Translations under genes and position numbers: made by a program
Notes under the pieces: generated by a model
The model's input: the letters and a program-made list of their open reading frames with translations, nothing else
What the model was told of the DNA's origin: nothing
Database searches by the model: none
In this document: piece after piece, positions 16,485-25,933 of the stretch
Numbering within the stretch: the stretch's first letter is position 1
Layout: each line of letters opens with the position of its first letter
NCBI RefSeq assembly: GCF_052180215.1
Contig: NZ_CP197471.1
Coordinates: 3,320,001 to 3,384,000, forward strand
Length of the DNA stretch: 64,000 nt
DNA from: Pseudoneobacillus sp052180215
GTDB lineage: Bacteria; Bacillota; Bacilli; Bacillales; Cytobacillaceae
Reading direction: 5' to 3'

Positions 16485-17462
16485 TTATTTTACCCCAATA
16501 GATTCTTTTTCAGTAGAGAACTCTCCGATTGATTTAAATTTAGCGTAGCGATGTTCAATTAGTTCTTCCTCACTCATTTTGGTTAATTCTTGTAAGGAAT
16601 GATATAAAATTTGATCAATCTCTTCCGCTTGTTTTTTTAAATCACGGTGGGCTCCACCTTTTACCTCTGGTATAATTTCATCAATGATTCCTAATTCCTT
16701 TAAGTCAGGTGCAGTAATTTTCATTGATTCAGCAGCTTTTTTAGCTAAGGAAGCATCTTTCCAAAGAATAGCAGCTGCACCTTCAGGTGAAATAACCGAA
16801 TAGGTGGAGTTCTCTAACATATGCAGATGATTTCCAACACCTAATGCCAGTGCTCCCCCGCTTCCACCTTCACCAATGACAATACAAACCACAGGCACCT
16901 TTAAACTAGCCATCTCAAAAAGATTTTTTGCGATGGCTTCGCTTTGACCACGTTCCTCAGCAGCTTTACCTGGATAAGCCCCTTTTGTATCAATAAAGCA
17001 TATGATAGGTCTACGGAATTTTTCAGCTTGATACATCAATCGTAATGCTTTTCGGTAGCCTTCAGGATGAGGCATCCCAAAATTACGTCGAATGTTTTCT
17101 TTTGTATCTTTTCCTCTTTGATGTCCAATTACAGTGACAGGTAGTCCGTGATATTTCGCAACACCAGCTACAATCGCTTCATCATCACCAAAGGTACGAT
17201 CCCCATGACACTCGAAGAAATCATTAAATAATACAGAAATATAATCAAGGGTTGTCGGTCTGCCAGGATGCCTAGCGATTTGCACGCGATCCCAAGGTTT
17301 CATATTTTCATAAATATCTTTTTCAAGTTTTTCAAGACGTGCTTCTAATTTCTCAATTTCAGAAGAAAGATCCACATCTGCATTTTTCGTAAACTCTTTT
17401 AGTTCGGCAATTTTTTTCCTTAACTCTATTACCGGCTTTTCAAATTCTAATTCTCCTACCAT
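16485..17462 (-). CDS. accA: Acetyl-CoA carboxylase carboxyltransferase, alpha subunit
   Basis: With AccD it transfers the carboxyl group from biotin to acetyl-CoA, making malonyl-CoA for fatty-acid synthesis. 325 aa, the same length as in B. subtilis. An N-terminal helical stretch precedes the crotonase-type fold, with the oxyanion-hole glycines in GEGGSGGALALGVG and the strand CFIDTKGAYPG. The ATG at 17462 overlaps the accD stop by 7 bases, so equal synthesis of the two subunits is likely. Confidence 0.97.
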   Translation of the reverse strand: MVGELEFEKPVIELRKKIAELKEFTKNADVDLSSEIEKLEARLEKLEKDIYENMKPWDRVQIARHPGRPTTLDYISVLFNDFFECHGDRTFGDDEAIVAGVAKYHGLPVTVIGHQRGKDTKENIRRNFGMPHPEGYRKALRLMYQAEKFRRPIICFIDTKGAYPGKAAEERGQSEAIAKNLFEMASLKVPVVCIVIGEGGSGGALALGVGNHLHMLENSTYSVISPEGAAAILWKDASLAKKAAESMKITAPDLKELGIIDEIIPEVKGGAHRDLKKQAEEIDQILYHSLQELTKMSEEELIEHRYAKFKSIGEFSTEKESIGVK

Positions 17463-18325
17463 TGAAGTACACCCCCTGGTTGATGGATTTCAAGCAGGTT
17501 GATCATCTTTTCTCTTAATTCAAGCCTTGAAATCACTGCGTCCAACTGCCCATGTTTTAAAAGAAACTCGGACGTTTGAAAATCTTCTGGAAGTTCTTCG
17601 CGAATGGTTTGTTCAATAATTCTTCTTCCAGCAAAACCAATTAATGCACCTGGTTCAGCAAGATTATAGTCACCTAAAGAAGCAAAGCTTGCTGAAACTC
17701 CTCCGGTTGTTGGGTGGGTCATAATGGAAATAATTAATCCACCGTGGTCACTAAATTTCTTTAACGCAACACTTGTTTTAGCCATTTGCATTAAGCTCAA
17801 GACACCCTCTTGCATTCTAGCTCCACCTGATGCCGTAAAAATGACAAATGGAACAGAAAGCTTATCTGCTTTTTCAATGGCACGCGTAATCTTCTCTCCT
17901 ACTACTGAACCCATACTGCCCATTCTGAAAGTGGAATCCATAATCGCGACAACGACTTGATTTCCACCAACCGATCCAGTTCCGGTCACAACGGCTTCAT
18001 TGATTTTCGTTTTTTGTTTGTCCTTTTCCAACTTTTCAAGATAATCAGGAAAGTTTAAAGGATTATCAGACACCATATCTGAATTTATTTCTACAAAACT
18101 ATTTTCATCTAAAAAGCTCTCGATACGTTCAAAGGAATTCATCGGATAGTGGTATTGGCAATGTGAACATACCTTAAGATTTTTGATTAATTCCTTCGTA
18201 TACATAATCTTTTTACATTCTGGACATTTAGACATAATACCTTCAGGCACATCTTGTTTTGCACTTTCAGAAGGTATCGTTGCATACTTCTTCTTTTTAG
18301 ATTTTGTAAATAATTCTTTAAGCAA
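17456..18325 (-). CDS. accD: Acetyl-CoA carboxylase carboxyltransferase, beta subunit
   Basis: Beta subunit of the carboxyltransferase, 289 aa (about 290 in B. subtilis). An N-terminal zinc ribbon has four cysteines (C34, C37, C53, C56 in CPEC and CSHC), followed by the crotonase fold with FTASGGARMQEG. The frame is open further upstream, but the start is the TTG at 18325, which gives MLKELFTKSKKKKYA and has AGGAGG seven bases before it. A 15-bp palindrome that looks like a FadR-type operator lies 37 bases upstream of the start. It is probably the first gene of accDA. Confidence 0.96.
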   Translation of the reverse strand: MLKELFTKSKKKKYATIPSESAKQDVPEGIMSKCPECKKIMYTKELIKNLKVCSHCQYHYPMNSFERIESFLDENSFVEINSDMVSDNPLNFPDYLEKLEKDKQKTKINEAVVTGTGSVGGNQVVVAIMDSTFRMGSMGSVVGEKITRAIEKADKLSVPFVIFTASGGARMQEGVLSLMQMAKTSVALKKFSDHGGLIISIMTHPTTGGVSASFASLGDYNLAEPGALIGFAGRRIIEQTIREELPEDFQTSEFLLKHGQLDAVISRLELREKMINLLEIHQPGGVLQW

Positions 18326-18353
18326 AGTGAAACCTCCTAAACGGTGTACATTT

Positions 18354-18376
18354 ATTATCCTAGTGGTCAGACCACT
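18354..18376 (-). promoter_or_regulatory. Putative GntR/FadR-type operator before accDA
   Basis: AGTGGTCAGACCACT at 18362-18376 is a perfect 15-bp palindrome fitting TGGTCNGACCA, the pattern of E. coli FadR operators. On the minus strand a possible -10 box, GATAAT (18354-18359), begins 2 bases downstream, so a bound repressor would block RNA polymerase. The same 13-base core is found before ytsJ. Confidence 0.65.
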
Positions 18377-18470
18377 TGTTTTTTTAAAATACCCTGCTGC
18401 AAGCATGGGTAAAATTGCTTGTCCTATCAATATAGAACAATTCTTATACAAAGATTGTTTAAATGTGTCG

Positions 18471-19106
18471 TTAAGAATTCGACAAATTCCTTAAGTTTTG
18501 ATAATGAATAAGTGCTTTTTTCTTATTTCCGCTTTCAATCGAAGCAATAATATTTAAATATAAGTCCTTTTCTTTTTCACAATGTTTAATTTCTAGTGCC
18601 TTAAAATAATCATTTAAAATTAACCAAATTCTCATTAATAGATGATTATCGGCTAGCACGGCAATGGAATAAAAGAAGTTCTCATCGTCAACAGATTGAC
18701 CAAGAACCACTTCCTCTTTTAAATCGATCATAGCGGAACTGCTATATCTATCTATAGCAAGCTTTAAACAATCCATTTCGATAAGGTATTTTGTTTCCAG
18801 TACATCTTTTTTTGCTTTTTCATCTTCAAGGATAAAAGTGCTTAACAGTTGAACTAACTGGTTTCCTCGAAAATCTCGTATAAATGTGCCTTCTCCTCGA
18901 CGCGTTTCTATTAATCCTAGAAGCTCTAATGCACGTAACGCCTCCCGAACGGAAGAGCGCCCAACATTGAGGCGCTCCGATAATTCTCGTTCAGATGGGA
19001 GTTTATCTCCAGGCTTTAATTTTTCTTTTGAGATAATCTGTCGAAGTTGCTTCACAATTTCGAGATATACTTTTGATTCAGTTTGTGAAGATACCACTTC
19101 ATTCAT
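18471..19106 (-). CDS. GntR-family (FadR subgroup) transcriptional regulator
   Basis: 211-aa DNA-binding protein. The N-terminal winged helix (about residues 12-75) carries the GntR signature KLPSERELSERLNVGRSSVREAL and the wing RRGEGTFI. The C-terminal part is all-helical but shorter than a full FCD domain, so I cannot name the effector; a CoA ester or organic acid would suit the neighbours. The ATG at 19106 overlaps the ytsJ stop by one base (TGATG), so the two genes are co-transcribed and coupled. Matching palindromes before ytsJ and accD are the likely targets. The gene is absent from this position in B. subtilis. Confidence 0.85.
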   Translation of the reverse strand: MNEVVSSQTESKVYLEIVKQLRQIISKEKLKPGDKLPSERELSERLNVGRSSVREALRALELLGLIETRRGEGTFIRDFRGNQLVQLLSTFILEDEKAKKDVLETKYLIEMDCLKLAIDRYSSSAMIDLKEEVVLGQSVDDENFFYSIAVLADNHLLMRIWLILNDYFKALEIKHCEKEKDLYLNIIASIESGNKKKALIHYQNLRNLSNS

Positions 19107-20344
19107 CACTCACTTTTACCAATAATCGCGAGTCTGCTTGTTTTTTCTTTAATTTCCTCTGGGTCAACTTTTATTCGTGCAACTCCAGTATCCATAGCAG
19201 CCTTAGCAACAGCTGCAGCTACTGCAGGGGCTACACGTGGGTCAAACGGACCTGGGATAACGTAATCTTCATTTAATTCATCTTCATTAATAAGACCAGC
19301 AATAGCATTAACAGCTGCTACCTTCATGGCCTCATTAATATGGGTAGCACGAACATCTAATGCTCCACGGAATATGCCTGGAAATGCTAGAACGTTGTTT
19401 ACCTGATTTGGAAAATCTGATCGACCGGTTCCAATTACTTTTGCTCCTGCTTCTTTCGCAATTTCAGGCATAATTTCAGGGACTGGATTAGCCATAGCGA
19501 ATATAATGGAGTTCTTATTCATGGACTCAACCATTTCTTTCGTTAAAGCTCCAGCAACAGAAACACCAATAAATACATCGGCACCTTTAATCACATCTTC
19601 TAAACTTCCTTGAAGATTATCACGATTTGTAAATTTAGCCACTTCATCCTTGATTGCGTTCATGCCGTTTGGACGCCCCTCATAAATGGCCCCTTTTGTA
19701 TCACACATGATAATGTCTCTTACGCCATAACTATATAAAAGCTTAATAATAGCAATTCCAGCAGCACCTGCACCATTTGCTACTACCTTAATTTCATTCA
19801 TTTTTTTCCCAATAAGTTTCAAAGCATTAACAAGCCCAGCTACAGTAACAATAGCTGTACCATGTTGATCATCATGGAAAATAGGGATGTTCGTTTCTTT
19901 TTTCAAACGTTCTTCAATAACAAAACAATTAGGAGCAGCAATATCTTCTAAATTGACACCACCAAAGGTTGGCTCAAGAAGTTTAACTGTTTCTACAATT
20001 TTGTCAATATCTGTGGTATTTAAACAGATAGGAAAGGCATCTACTCCAGCAAAGCTTTTAAATAAAACAGCTTTTCCTTCCATAACTGGAAGTGCTGCTT
20101 CAGGGCCGATATTCCCGAGTCCAAGGACAGCTGTTCCATCAGATACAACTGCAACCATATTCCCCTTCATCGTATAGTCATATACTGTTTCAGGTTTATC
20201 ATAAATTTCCTTACATGGCTCAGCTACTCCTGGTGAATAGGCAAGACTTAAGTCTTTAGCATCCTTGACTTGAACTTTAGACTTTGATTCTAATTTCCCT
20301 TTGTTCACCCGATGCATATGCAATGCTTCTTCTCTTAAACTCAT
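19106..20344 (-). CDS. ytsJ: NADP-dependent malic enzyme
   Basis: Oxidative decarboxylation of malate to pyruvate. In B. subtilis YtsJ is the main NADPH-forming malic enzyme during growth on malate. 412 aa. Visible are the catalytic Tyr and substrate loop LAYSPGVAEPCKEI, the metal-binding FHDDQHGTAIV, and the Rossmann motif VANGAGAAGIAI. The ATG at 20344 follows AGGGAGTG. It is the first gene of a pair with the GntR regulator, just upstream of accDA. Malic enzyme NADPH and acetyl-CoA carboxylase both feed fatty-acid synthesis. Confidence 0.96.
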   Translation of the reverse strand: MSLREEALHMHRVNKGKLESKSKVQVKDAKDLSLAYSPGVAEPCKEIYDKPETVYDYTMKGNMVAVVSDGTAVLGLGNIGPEAALPVMEGKAVLFKSFAGVDAFPICLNTTDIDKIVETVKLLEPTFGGVNLEDIAAPNCFVIEERLKKETNIPIFHDDQHGTAIVTVAGLVNALKLIGKKMNEIKVVANGAGAAGIAIIKLLYSYGVRDIIMCDTKGAIYEGRPNGMNAIKDEVAKFTNRDNLQGSLEDVIKGADVFIGVSVAGALTKEMVESMNKNSIIFAMANPVPEIMPEIAKEAGAKVIGTGRSDFPNQVNNVLAFPGIFRGALDVRATHINEAMKVAAVNAIAGLINEDELNEDYVIPGPFDPRVAPAVAAAVAKAAMDTGVARIKVDPEEIKEKTSRLAIIGKSE

Positions 20345-20432
20345 TTGTATTCACTCCCTAAATTCCATCCAAGAAAATTATAATAATTTTAATAAACATA
20401 CATTAGGAATTATCATTTTGTCTCAGAATAAA

Positions 20433-20445
20433 GTGGTCAGACCAC
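20433..20445 (-). promoter_or_regulatory. Putative GntR/FadR-type operator before ytsJ-gntR
   Basis: GTGGTCAGACCAC is a perfect 13-bp palindrome, identical to the core of the accD site, about 90 bases before the ytsJ start. A GATAAT sequence (20409-20414, minus strand) that could serve as a -10 box lies 18 bases downstream. Confidence 0.65.
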
Positions 20446-20491
20446 AAATAATCTCTTTACCAATATAACATAACTAAAGAAGTTGTAAAGA

Positions 20492-23400
20492 CTATTCCTT
20501 TAGGATGACATTCTCTTCTCCAAGAAACTCTTTTAATTTCTGGATAAGTTGTTTTGTAGGATTAATATGATATGCATCCTCCAGCAACACCGTCTTTTTT
20601 AGCCCTTCGTAAAAAAGAATAATATTTGTATCTCCTTTATTTTGTCTAAATAAAGCTTTTAACTTTTGAAGTTCTTCTACGGATTGTTTACTTTCTTTCA
20701 ACTTCAAGTAAAGCGTTGCTTTGAATCTTTTATTTGTTTCAAGCCACTCCTCCATATTTACTGCATCCTGTATGATTAATTGGCTTAAATCTGTTCGCTG
20801 CTCCACTTTTCCACTTACGACTAATATATTTCCTTGCTTTAAATCCGACATAATCTTATTGTAAACTTTCGGAAAAACAACGGCTTCCATCTCTCCAGTA
20901 GAATCAGAAATGGTTAAAAAAGCCATCGGCTCTCCTTTTTTTGTTCTAATTTTCTTTATATCATTGATATAAATCCCTACAGAAACACTTTTAGCGTTAT
21001 CCTTGATATTCATAAGAGGAATGGCACCGGTTAATGCAAGGTCCTTTTCATTTATAGATAATGGATGATCAGAAAGGTAGATGCCTAAAACATCTTTTTC
21101 AAATCTAAGCTTTTCTTCGATAGGAAGAGGTTCAATCTCAACGTATTTTGGTTTCAAGAAGAATTCCTCTTCTGAAAAGAAATCAATTTGGGCTGTATCA
21201 TCCGGATTCACCAACTGTGAATGTTCCATCGCAACATCTAAGCTAGCTAAATAGGTTGATCGGTCCATTCCAAATTCATCAAAGCTTCCAGAATGGACAA
21301 GTGATTCTAAGACTTTTCGATTGATAATTTTAGTTGACACCCTCATACAAAAATCAAATAAATCTTCAAATCTTTTTATTTTTCTCTTTTGAAAAATTTC
21401 TTTTAAAACCGTAGCACCTATACCTTTTATCCCTGCAAGGCTATAACGAATAGCTCCATTATCTACATGAAATGAATAACCGCTATAATTAATAGACGGC
21501 GGGAGTACTTTAAAATCCATTTGTTTCACTTCGCGAATATATTGAGCTATTTTCGAGTCATTTCCAATTGCAGAAGTTAATAAGGAAGTCATAAAAAATA
21601 ATGGGTAATGAGCTTTTAAATAAGCCAATTGGTAGGAAATCAAGCTATAAGCGACTGCATGGCTACGGTTAAATCCATAATCAGCAAACCTTACAATGAG
21701 ATCATAAATCTCATTGGATACCTCAAGAGTATATCCTCTCTTTCGTGCTCCGCTTACAAAATGCTCCCTTTCTTCATCTAAAATTTCCTTTTTCTTTTTA
21801 GCCACCGCACGTCTTAACAAATCTGCTTCTCCAAGGGAAAAACCCGCCATTTTAGAAGCTATTTGCATAATTTGCTCCTGGTAAACAATAACACCATACG
21901 TTTTTTCTAAAATAGGCTGTAAATCCGTATTTGGATAAACGATTGGTTGAATCCCATGCTTTCGCTCAATAAATTGAGGAATATTTTCCATTGGCCCCGG
22001 GCGATATAGTGCGTTGACCGCTACAATATCTTCAAATTGTGAAGGCTTCAGCCTCATTAACACTTTTCGCATACCCTCTGATTCCAATTGAAATATACCG
22101 GTTGTATCTCCATTAGACAATAGATCAAAGACCTTTGAATCGTTTAGTGGAATAGAGCGAATATCTATTTTTTCACCTGTTACTCTATGGATATTTTTTA
22201 ATATGGATTCCATAAACGTTAAGTTTCTTAATCCTAGAAAATCCATTTTTAACAAGCCAACATCCTCTAAATATTCCATTGAATATTGTGTTAAAAAAAC
22301 TTCTTGTGAGCCCGACTGGATCGGAATCACATTCACTAGTGGTTCTTCACTAATCACAATACCTGCTGCATGGGTAGATGTATGCCGTGGTAACCCTTCA
22401 ATTTTTAAAGCTGTATGGAAGAGTTTCTCGTGCAAGGAATTTTCTTTTACAAATTTCCGTAAACTTTCCGATTCTTGATAGGCAGTTTCCAATGTAATGC
22501 CTAACCGGGAAGGAATTAGCTTAGATATTTGGTCTAACTCTTTTGGGTTAAACCCAAATGCTCTGCTTACATCTCTCAGGGCAGCCTTAGCAGCCAATGT
22601 TCCAAAGGTGACGATTTGTGCTACATGTAATTCACCATACTTTTTAGCAACGTAATGAATAACCTCATCTCTAGAATGATCTGGAAAGTCAATATCGATA
22701 TCAGGCATAGAAACGCGTTCTGGATTTAAGAATCGCTCAAACAACAGTTCATGTTCGATCGGATCAACATCCGTAATTTGTAGAACATACGCAACGAGTG
22801 AGCCAGCCGCAGAGCCCCTTCCAGGTCCAGTTAAGATTCCTTTTTCACGTGCAAATCTCATAAAATCCCAAACAATTAGAAAATAATCACTAAATCTCAT
22901 TTTACGGATGATAGCCATTTCATAATTCAATCTTTCTAAATAGATGGGATTTGAACCTATCTGACGAGAATTTAGTCCTTTTAGACATACCTCCTCTAGA
23001 AGGCTATCTGCTGTTTTGGAACCTTCTGTTGGAAATTTAGGTAAATGTCTATTTTCAAGCGTAATCCTTACATTACACTTTTCTACAATTTGAATGGTAT
23101 TTTCTAGAGAATCAGGATATCCCGATAATAACTCTACCATTTCCTGCCTTGATTTGAAGTAATATTGGTCACTCCCCAACTTCTCACGGTGATCATCCTG
23201 TAATTTATCGCCGTTTTTTATAGCTAATAGGCACTCTTGAGCTAATGCGTCATTTTGGTGAAGATAGTATACCTGATTGGTTGCTACCGTTTTAATCCCG
23301 GTAGACTTGGCCAAATCCATTAAACTTTTATGTATTCTTTTTTCCTCTAAAAGTAGATGGTCCTGAATGGAGAGGTAAAAATCATCTTTTCCAAAAATCT

Positions 23401-23851
23401 TAATATACTTCTCTACAGCTGTTTTGGCATCAGAATAATTTTCATTTAATAAATGGGTTTCTATTTCTCCCTCTATACCGGGTGAAATAACAATTAATCC
23501 TTCCTGATAATGCTTTAACCATTTTATCGGTATGCCCGTTGGAGATTTGGTTTTAATAACACTCGATATTTTTAAGAGATTATGAAACCCTTTTTCATTT
23601 TTGGCTAAGAGGACAAATGGAAAACTTTCATCTTTTTCATTTAAGACATCTGCAGTTAACCCTAAAATTGGCTTTATTCCATGTTTTAAGCATTCTTTAT
23701 AAAAAGGAATGGTTCCATACATAACATTTCGGTCCGTTAAAGCTAAGGCAGGAAATCCTTTTGCCTTTGCCTCTTTCACAAGTTGTTCCACTTGGATCGT
23801 ACTGCTAAGTAAGCTATATGCACTATAAACATGAAGGTGAATAAAAGACAT
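20492..23851 (-). CDS. dnaE: DNA polymerase III alpha subunit DnaE
   Basis: Replicative polymerase; in Gram-positives DnaE extends RNA primers before handing over to PolC. 1119 aa (B. subtilis 1115 aa). The order is an N-terminal PHP domain (starting FIHLHVYSAYS), the polymerase core with catalytic acidic residues in PDIDIDFPD, the thumb and fingers, tandem helix-hairpin-helix motifs (ALAGIKGIGATV), and a C-terminal OB fold (ILVVSGKVEQRTDLSQLI). The frame is open upstream, but the ATG at 23851 matches the family start and has AAGGGTG eight bases before it. Confidence 0.97.
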   Translation of the reverse strand: MSFIHLHVYSAYSLLSSTIQVEQLVKEAKAKGFPALALTDRNVMYGTIPFYKECLKHGIKPILGLTADVLNEKDESFPFVLLAKNEKGFHNLLKISSVIKTKSPTGIPIKWLKHYQEGLIVISPGIEGEIETHLLNENYSDAKTAVEKYIKIFGKDDFYLSIQDHLLLEEKRIHKSLMDLAKSTGIKTVATNQVYYLHQNDALAQECLLAIKNGDKLQDDHREKLGSDQYYFKSRQEMVELLSGYPDSLENTIQIVEKCNVRITLENRHLPKFPTEGSKTADSLLEEVCLKGLNSRQIGSNPIYLERLNYEMAIIRKMRFSDYFLIVWDFMRFAREKGILTGPGRGSAAGSLVAYVLQITDVDPIEHELLFERFLNPERVSMPDIDIDFPDHSRDEVIHYVAKKYGELHVAQIVTFGTLAAKAALRDVSRAFGFNPKELDQISKLIPSRLGITLETAYQESESLRKFVKENSLHEKLFHTALKIEGLPRHTSTHAAGIVISEEPLVNVIPIQSGSQEVFLTQYSMEYLEDVGLLKMDFLGLRNLTFMESILKNIHRVTGEKIDIRSIPLNDSKVFDLLSNGDTTGIFQLESEGMRKVLMRLKPSQFEDIVAVNALYRPGPMENIPQFIERKHGIQPIVYPNTDLQPILEKTYGVIVYQEQIMQIASKMAGFSLGEADLLRRAVAKKKKEILDEEREHFVSGARKRGYTLEVSNEIYDLIVRFADYGFNRSHAVAYSLISYQLAYLKAHYPLFFMTSLLTSAIGNDSKIAQYIREVKQMDFKVLPPSINYSGYSFHVDNGAIRYSLAGIKGIGATVLKEIFQKRKIKRFEDLFDFCMRVSTKIINRKVLESLVHSGSFDEFGMDRSTYLASLDVAMEHSQLVNPDDTAQIDFFSEEEFFLKPKYVEIEPLPIEEKLRFEKDVLGIYLSDHPLSINEKDLALTGAIPLMNIKDNAKSVSVGIYINDIKKIRTKKGEPMAFLTISDSTGEMEAVVFPKVYNKIMSDLKQGNILVVSGKVEQRTDLSQLIIQDAVNMEEWLETNKRFKATLYLKLKESKQSVEELQKLKALFRQNKGDTNIILFYEGLKKTVLLEDAYHINPTKQLIQKLKEFLGEENVILKE

Positions 23852-23956
23852 TTCGATCGCACCCTTCAAAGTAATCCTTAATCTTATTATAGAACTAAGA
23901 GGTAAAAAAGGAAAATATGTTCTCATTTTTCTATGAGGTTTGTTTTGGGTTCACTA

Positions 23957-23985
23957 ACATAAACTGTGCCTTATGTCCATATGAT
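23957..23985 (+). promoter_or_regulatory. Possible sigma-E promoter of ytrHI
   Basis: ACATAAA (23957-23963), a 14-base spacer and CATATGAT (23978-23985) resemble the sporulation sigma-E pattern. ytrH and ytrI belong to the sigma-E regulon in B. subtilis. The match is by eye only. Confidence 0.3.
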
Positions 23986-24020
23986 GAAGTAATGCTAGTT
24001 TTAGGACAGGTGGTTATACG

Positions 24021-24359
24021 ATGAAAGAAATTGGTTTCTTTCCTTCTCTAATTGAAAGTTACTTTCTAGCCTTGGGAGTTATATTAGGAGGTTCATTAAT
24101 CGGAGGAATTGCAGCCTTTTTAACTGGACAGCCTCCTTTAACAGCCATCTTCCGATATTCCTCTGCTTTACGAATTTGGGCGATTATTGCTGCGATTGGC
24201 GGAACATTTGATACAGTTTATAGTTTTGAGAAAGGATTTCTTGAGGGAGGAACTAAAGATCTCTTCAAGCAATTTATTCTTATTCTGTCAGCGATGGGCG
24301 GGGCTCAGACAGGAGCTAAGCTCATCTACTGGCTAACGCAGGAGCATACAACACTATGA
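24021..24359 (+). CDS. ytrH: Sporulation membrane protein YtrH
   Basis: 112-aa membrane protein with three hydrophobic segments (about 13-36, 48-65 and 82-105) and Gly-rich turns (GVILGGSLIGGIAAF). In B. subtilis ytrH is made in the mother cell and is needed for efficient sporulation. The ATG at 24021 has AGGTGG upstream. The stop overlaps the ytrI start (ATGA). It is divergent from dnaE. Confidence 0.9.
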   Translation: MKEIGFFPSLIESYFLALGVILGGSLIGGIAAFLTGQPPLTAIFRYSSALRIWAIIAAIGGTFDTVYSFEKGFLEGGTKDLFKQFILILSAMGGAQTGAKLIYWLTQEHTTL

Positions 24360-24859
24360 GAATTCCTTCTTGGCAATTATGGAAAAAATGGCGTCGTTTT
24401 TTTACAGGAATGGCTGTAGGAAGTGTAATTAGCTGGTGTATATTTGTTTTTATTTTTGGTGTTTGGCAAGAGAAACATTCAAAACTCATTCGAGAACAGG
24501 AAGAAGCGATTAAAGAATATAAATCTGAAAAATTAATATGGCAGGAAGAATTTAAGACTCTTAACAAAAAGACGCAAGAGAAAATAACGATTCAGGATGT
24601 AAAAATAAAAGTAATGAATGCTGATAAATATAAACTAGATGTTTTTAGTGTTTACGAAGTAGAAGAAAGCGTTAAAGAGGATTTAAAGATTATGATAGCC
24701 AAAGATTTAGAAACGGTTTATAAGAGTCGTGACCTGCTTAAGAAAGTAATTGAACATAAAGTGGTCAAAATTAATGGGAAACGCTATCGTTTGGAAATGA
24801 AGGAAATCTATATTTTTACCACTCTTCATATTCAATTAGAAATTCACTTAGCTACCTGA
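24356..24859 (+). CDS. ytrI: Sporulation membrane protein YtrI
   Basis: 167 aa. A basic N-terminus (WQLWKKWRRFF), one transmembrane helix (about residues 17-36) and a long charged, probably coiled-coil region (about 38-75) lead into a small soluble domain. Together with YtrH it forms a sigma-E-controlled pair in B. subtilis that contributes to spore formation. The start overlaps the ytrH stop by four bases. A 28-bp palindromic terminator follows almost at once. Confidence 0.85.
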   Translation: MRIPSWQLWKKWRRFFTGMAVGSVISWCIFVFIFGVWQEKHSKLIREQEEAIKEYKSEKLIWQEEFKTLNKKTQEKITIQDVKIKVMNADKYKLDVFSVYEVEESVKEDLKIMIAKDLETVYKSRDLLKKVIEHKVVKINGKRYRLEMKEIYIFTTLHIQLEIHLAT

Positions 24860-24863
24860 TAAA

Positions 24864-24891
24864 TTAAGAGAAGGCAGCTGCCTTCTCTTAA
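24864..24891. terminator. Bidirectional terminator overlapping the nrnA stop codon
   Basis: A perfect 28-bp palindrome with half-site TTAAGAGAAGGCAG and T-rich flanks on the plus side. The nrnA stop codon (24888-24890) lies inside the stem, and the ytrI stop is 5 bases before it, so one structure serves both convergent genes. Confidence 0.85.
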
Positions 24892-25826
24892 CTTTTTAAA
24901 CAAACTTCATCTATTTCTTTTAGAACATGATCTGCCTCGCCCCAACTATAAATAGAAGCACCGGCTGCTAATGGGTGACCTCCACCTTTATAGTTTCTGG
25001 CAACCCCATTGATCACTGGACCTTTCGAACGAAGGCGGACCCTAATTTGGTCATCCTCTTCAATAAAGAAAACCCATGCTAATATTCCCTTTACATTACC
25101 TAAAGTCCCAACTAATAATGAGGCTTCTGACGGCTCAACATCAAACTGATTTAGTATCTCCTTTGACAGGATCATGGAAGCCGCTCCACTTGGTCTCACT
25201 TCGAAGTTTTGTAAAATATATCCATTTAATTTAATGACATTTGGACTTAGTTCATACATTTTGTCAAATAAGTCTGTTCTAGAAAAGTTATAATGAATGA
25301 GCTCACCAGCATATTTAAATGTCTTATCCGTCGTACTTGGGAATAAAAATCTACCTGTATCCCCAACAATTCCAGCAAATAACAACCGAGCTGCTTCGTC
25401 TGTCATTTTTAATCCTTTATCTTTTCCAGATAAATAAAATTCGTAAATCATCTCACTGACAGAGCTTGCTTCGGTATCAACCCATAACAAGTCACCATAG
25501 GGATCTTCATTTGGATGATGGTCGATTTTAATTAACTTTTTCCCAAGTTTGTATCGCGTATCGCAAATTCTTTCCTCATTTGCTGTATCACAAACAATAA
25601 TCAAGGCATCTGTAAATACCTCATCTGGGATTTGATCTAAACGGCGCATATAATGCAATGAAGGATCTTCTTTACCTACTGCAAAAATTTGTTTTTGTGG
25701 ATAAGACGTTTTTAAAATTTCAACAAGTCCACATTGTGAACCATATGCATCAGGGTCTGGTCTTACATGACGATGAACGATGATCGTATCAAATTGTTCA
25801 ATCGTCTCTAGTATTTGTTTTTTCAT
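24888..25826 (-). CDS. nrnA: Bifunctional oligoribonuclease / PAP phosphatase NrnA
   Basis: DHH-DHHA1 phosphoesterase (YtqI) that degrades nano-RNAs and dephosphorylates 3'-phosphoadenosine 5'-phosphate. 312 aa. N-terminal DHH-domain motifs are HVRPDPDAYGSQ, VCDTAN and the name-giving KIDHHPNEDPYGD. The C-terminal DHHA1 domain ends with the RNA-binding loop YKGGGHPLAAGA. The ATG at 25826 follows AAGGAG. Its stop codon is within the terminator it shares with ytrI. Confidence 0.95.
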   Translation of the reverse strand: MKKQILETIEQFDTIIVHRHVRPDPDAYGSQCGLVEILKTSYPQKQIFAVGKEDPSLHYMRRLDQIPDEVFTDALIIVCDTANEERICDTRYKLGKKLIKIDHHPNEDPYGDLLWVDTEASSVSEMIYEFYLSGKDKGLKMTDEAARLLFAGIVGDTGRFLFPSTTDKTFKYAGELIHYNFSRTDLFDKMYELSPNVIKLNGYILQNFEVRPSGAASMILSKEILNQFDVEPSEASLLVGTLGNVKGILAWVFFIEEDDQIRVRLRSKGPVINGVARNYKGGGHPLAAGASIYSWGEADHVLKEIDEVCLKS

Positions 25827-25933
25827 TGTAGTCTCCTTTTTTTATTAGAATCTAATTCTGGTGGTGGTAATTCCATCTAAATACCGTTAAAATAGACATG
25901 GTTATGTTTGAATCATACATGGAGGAATTGGAT

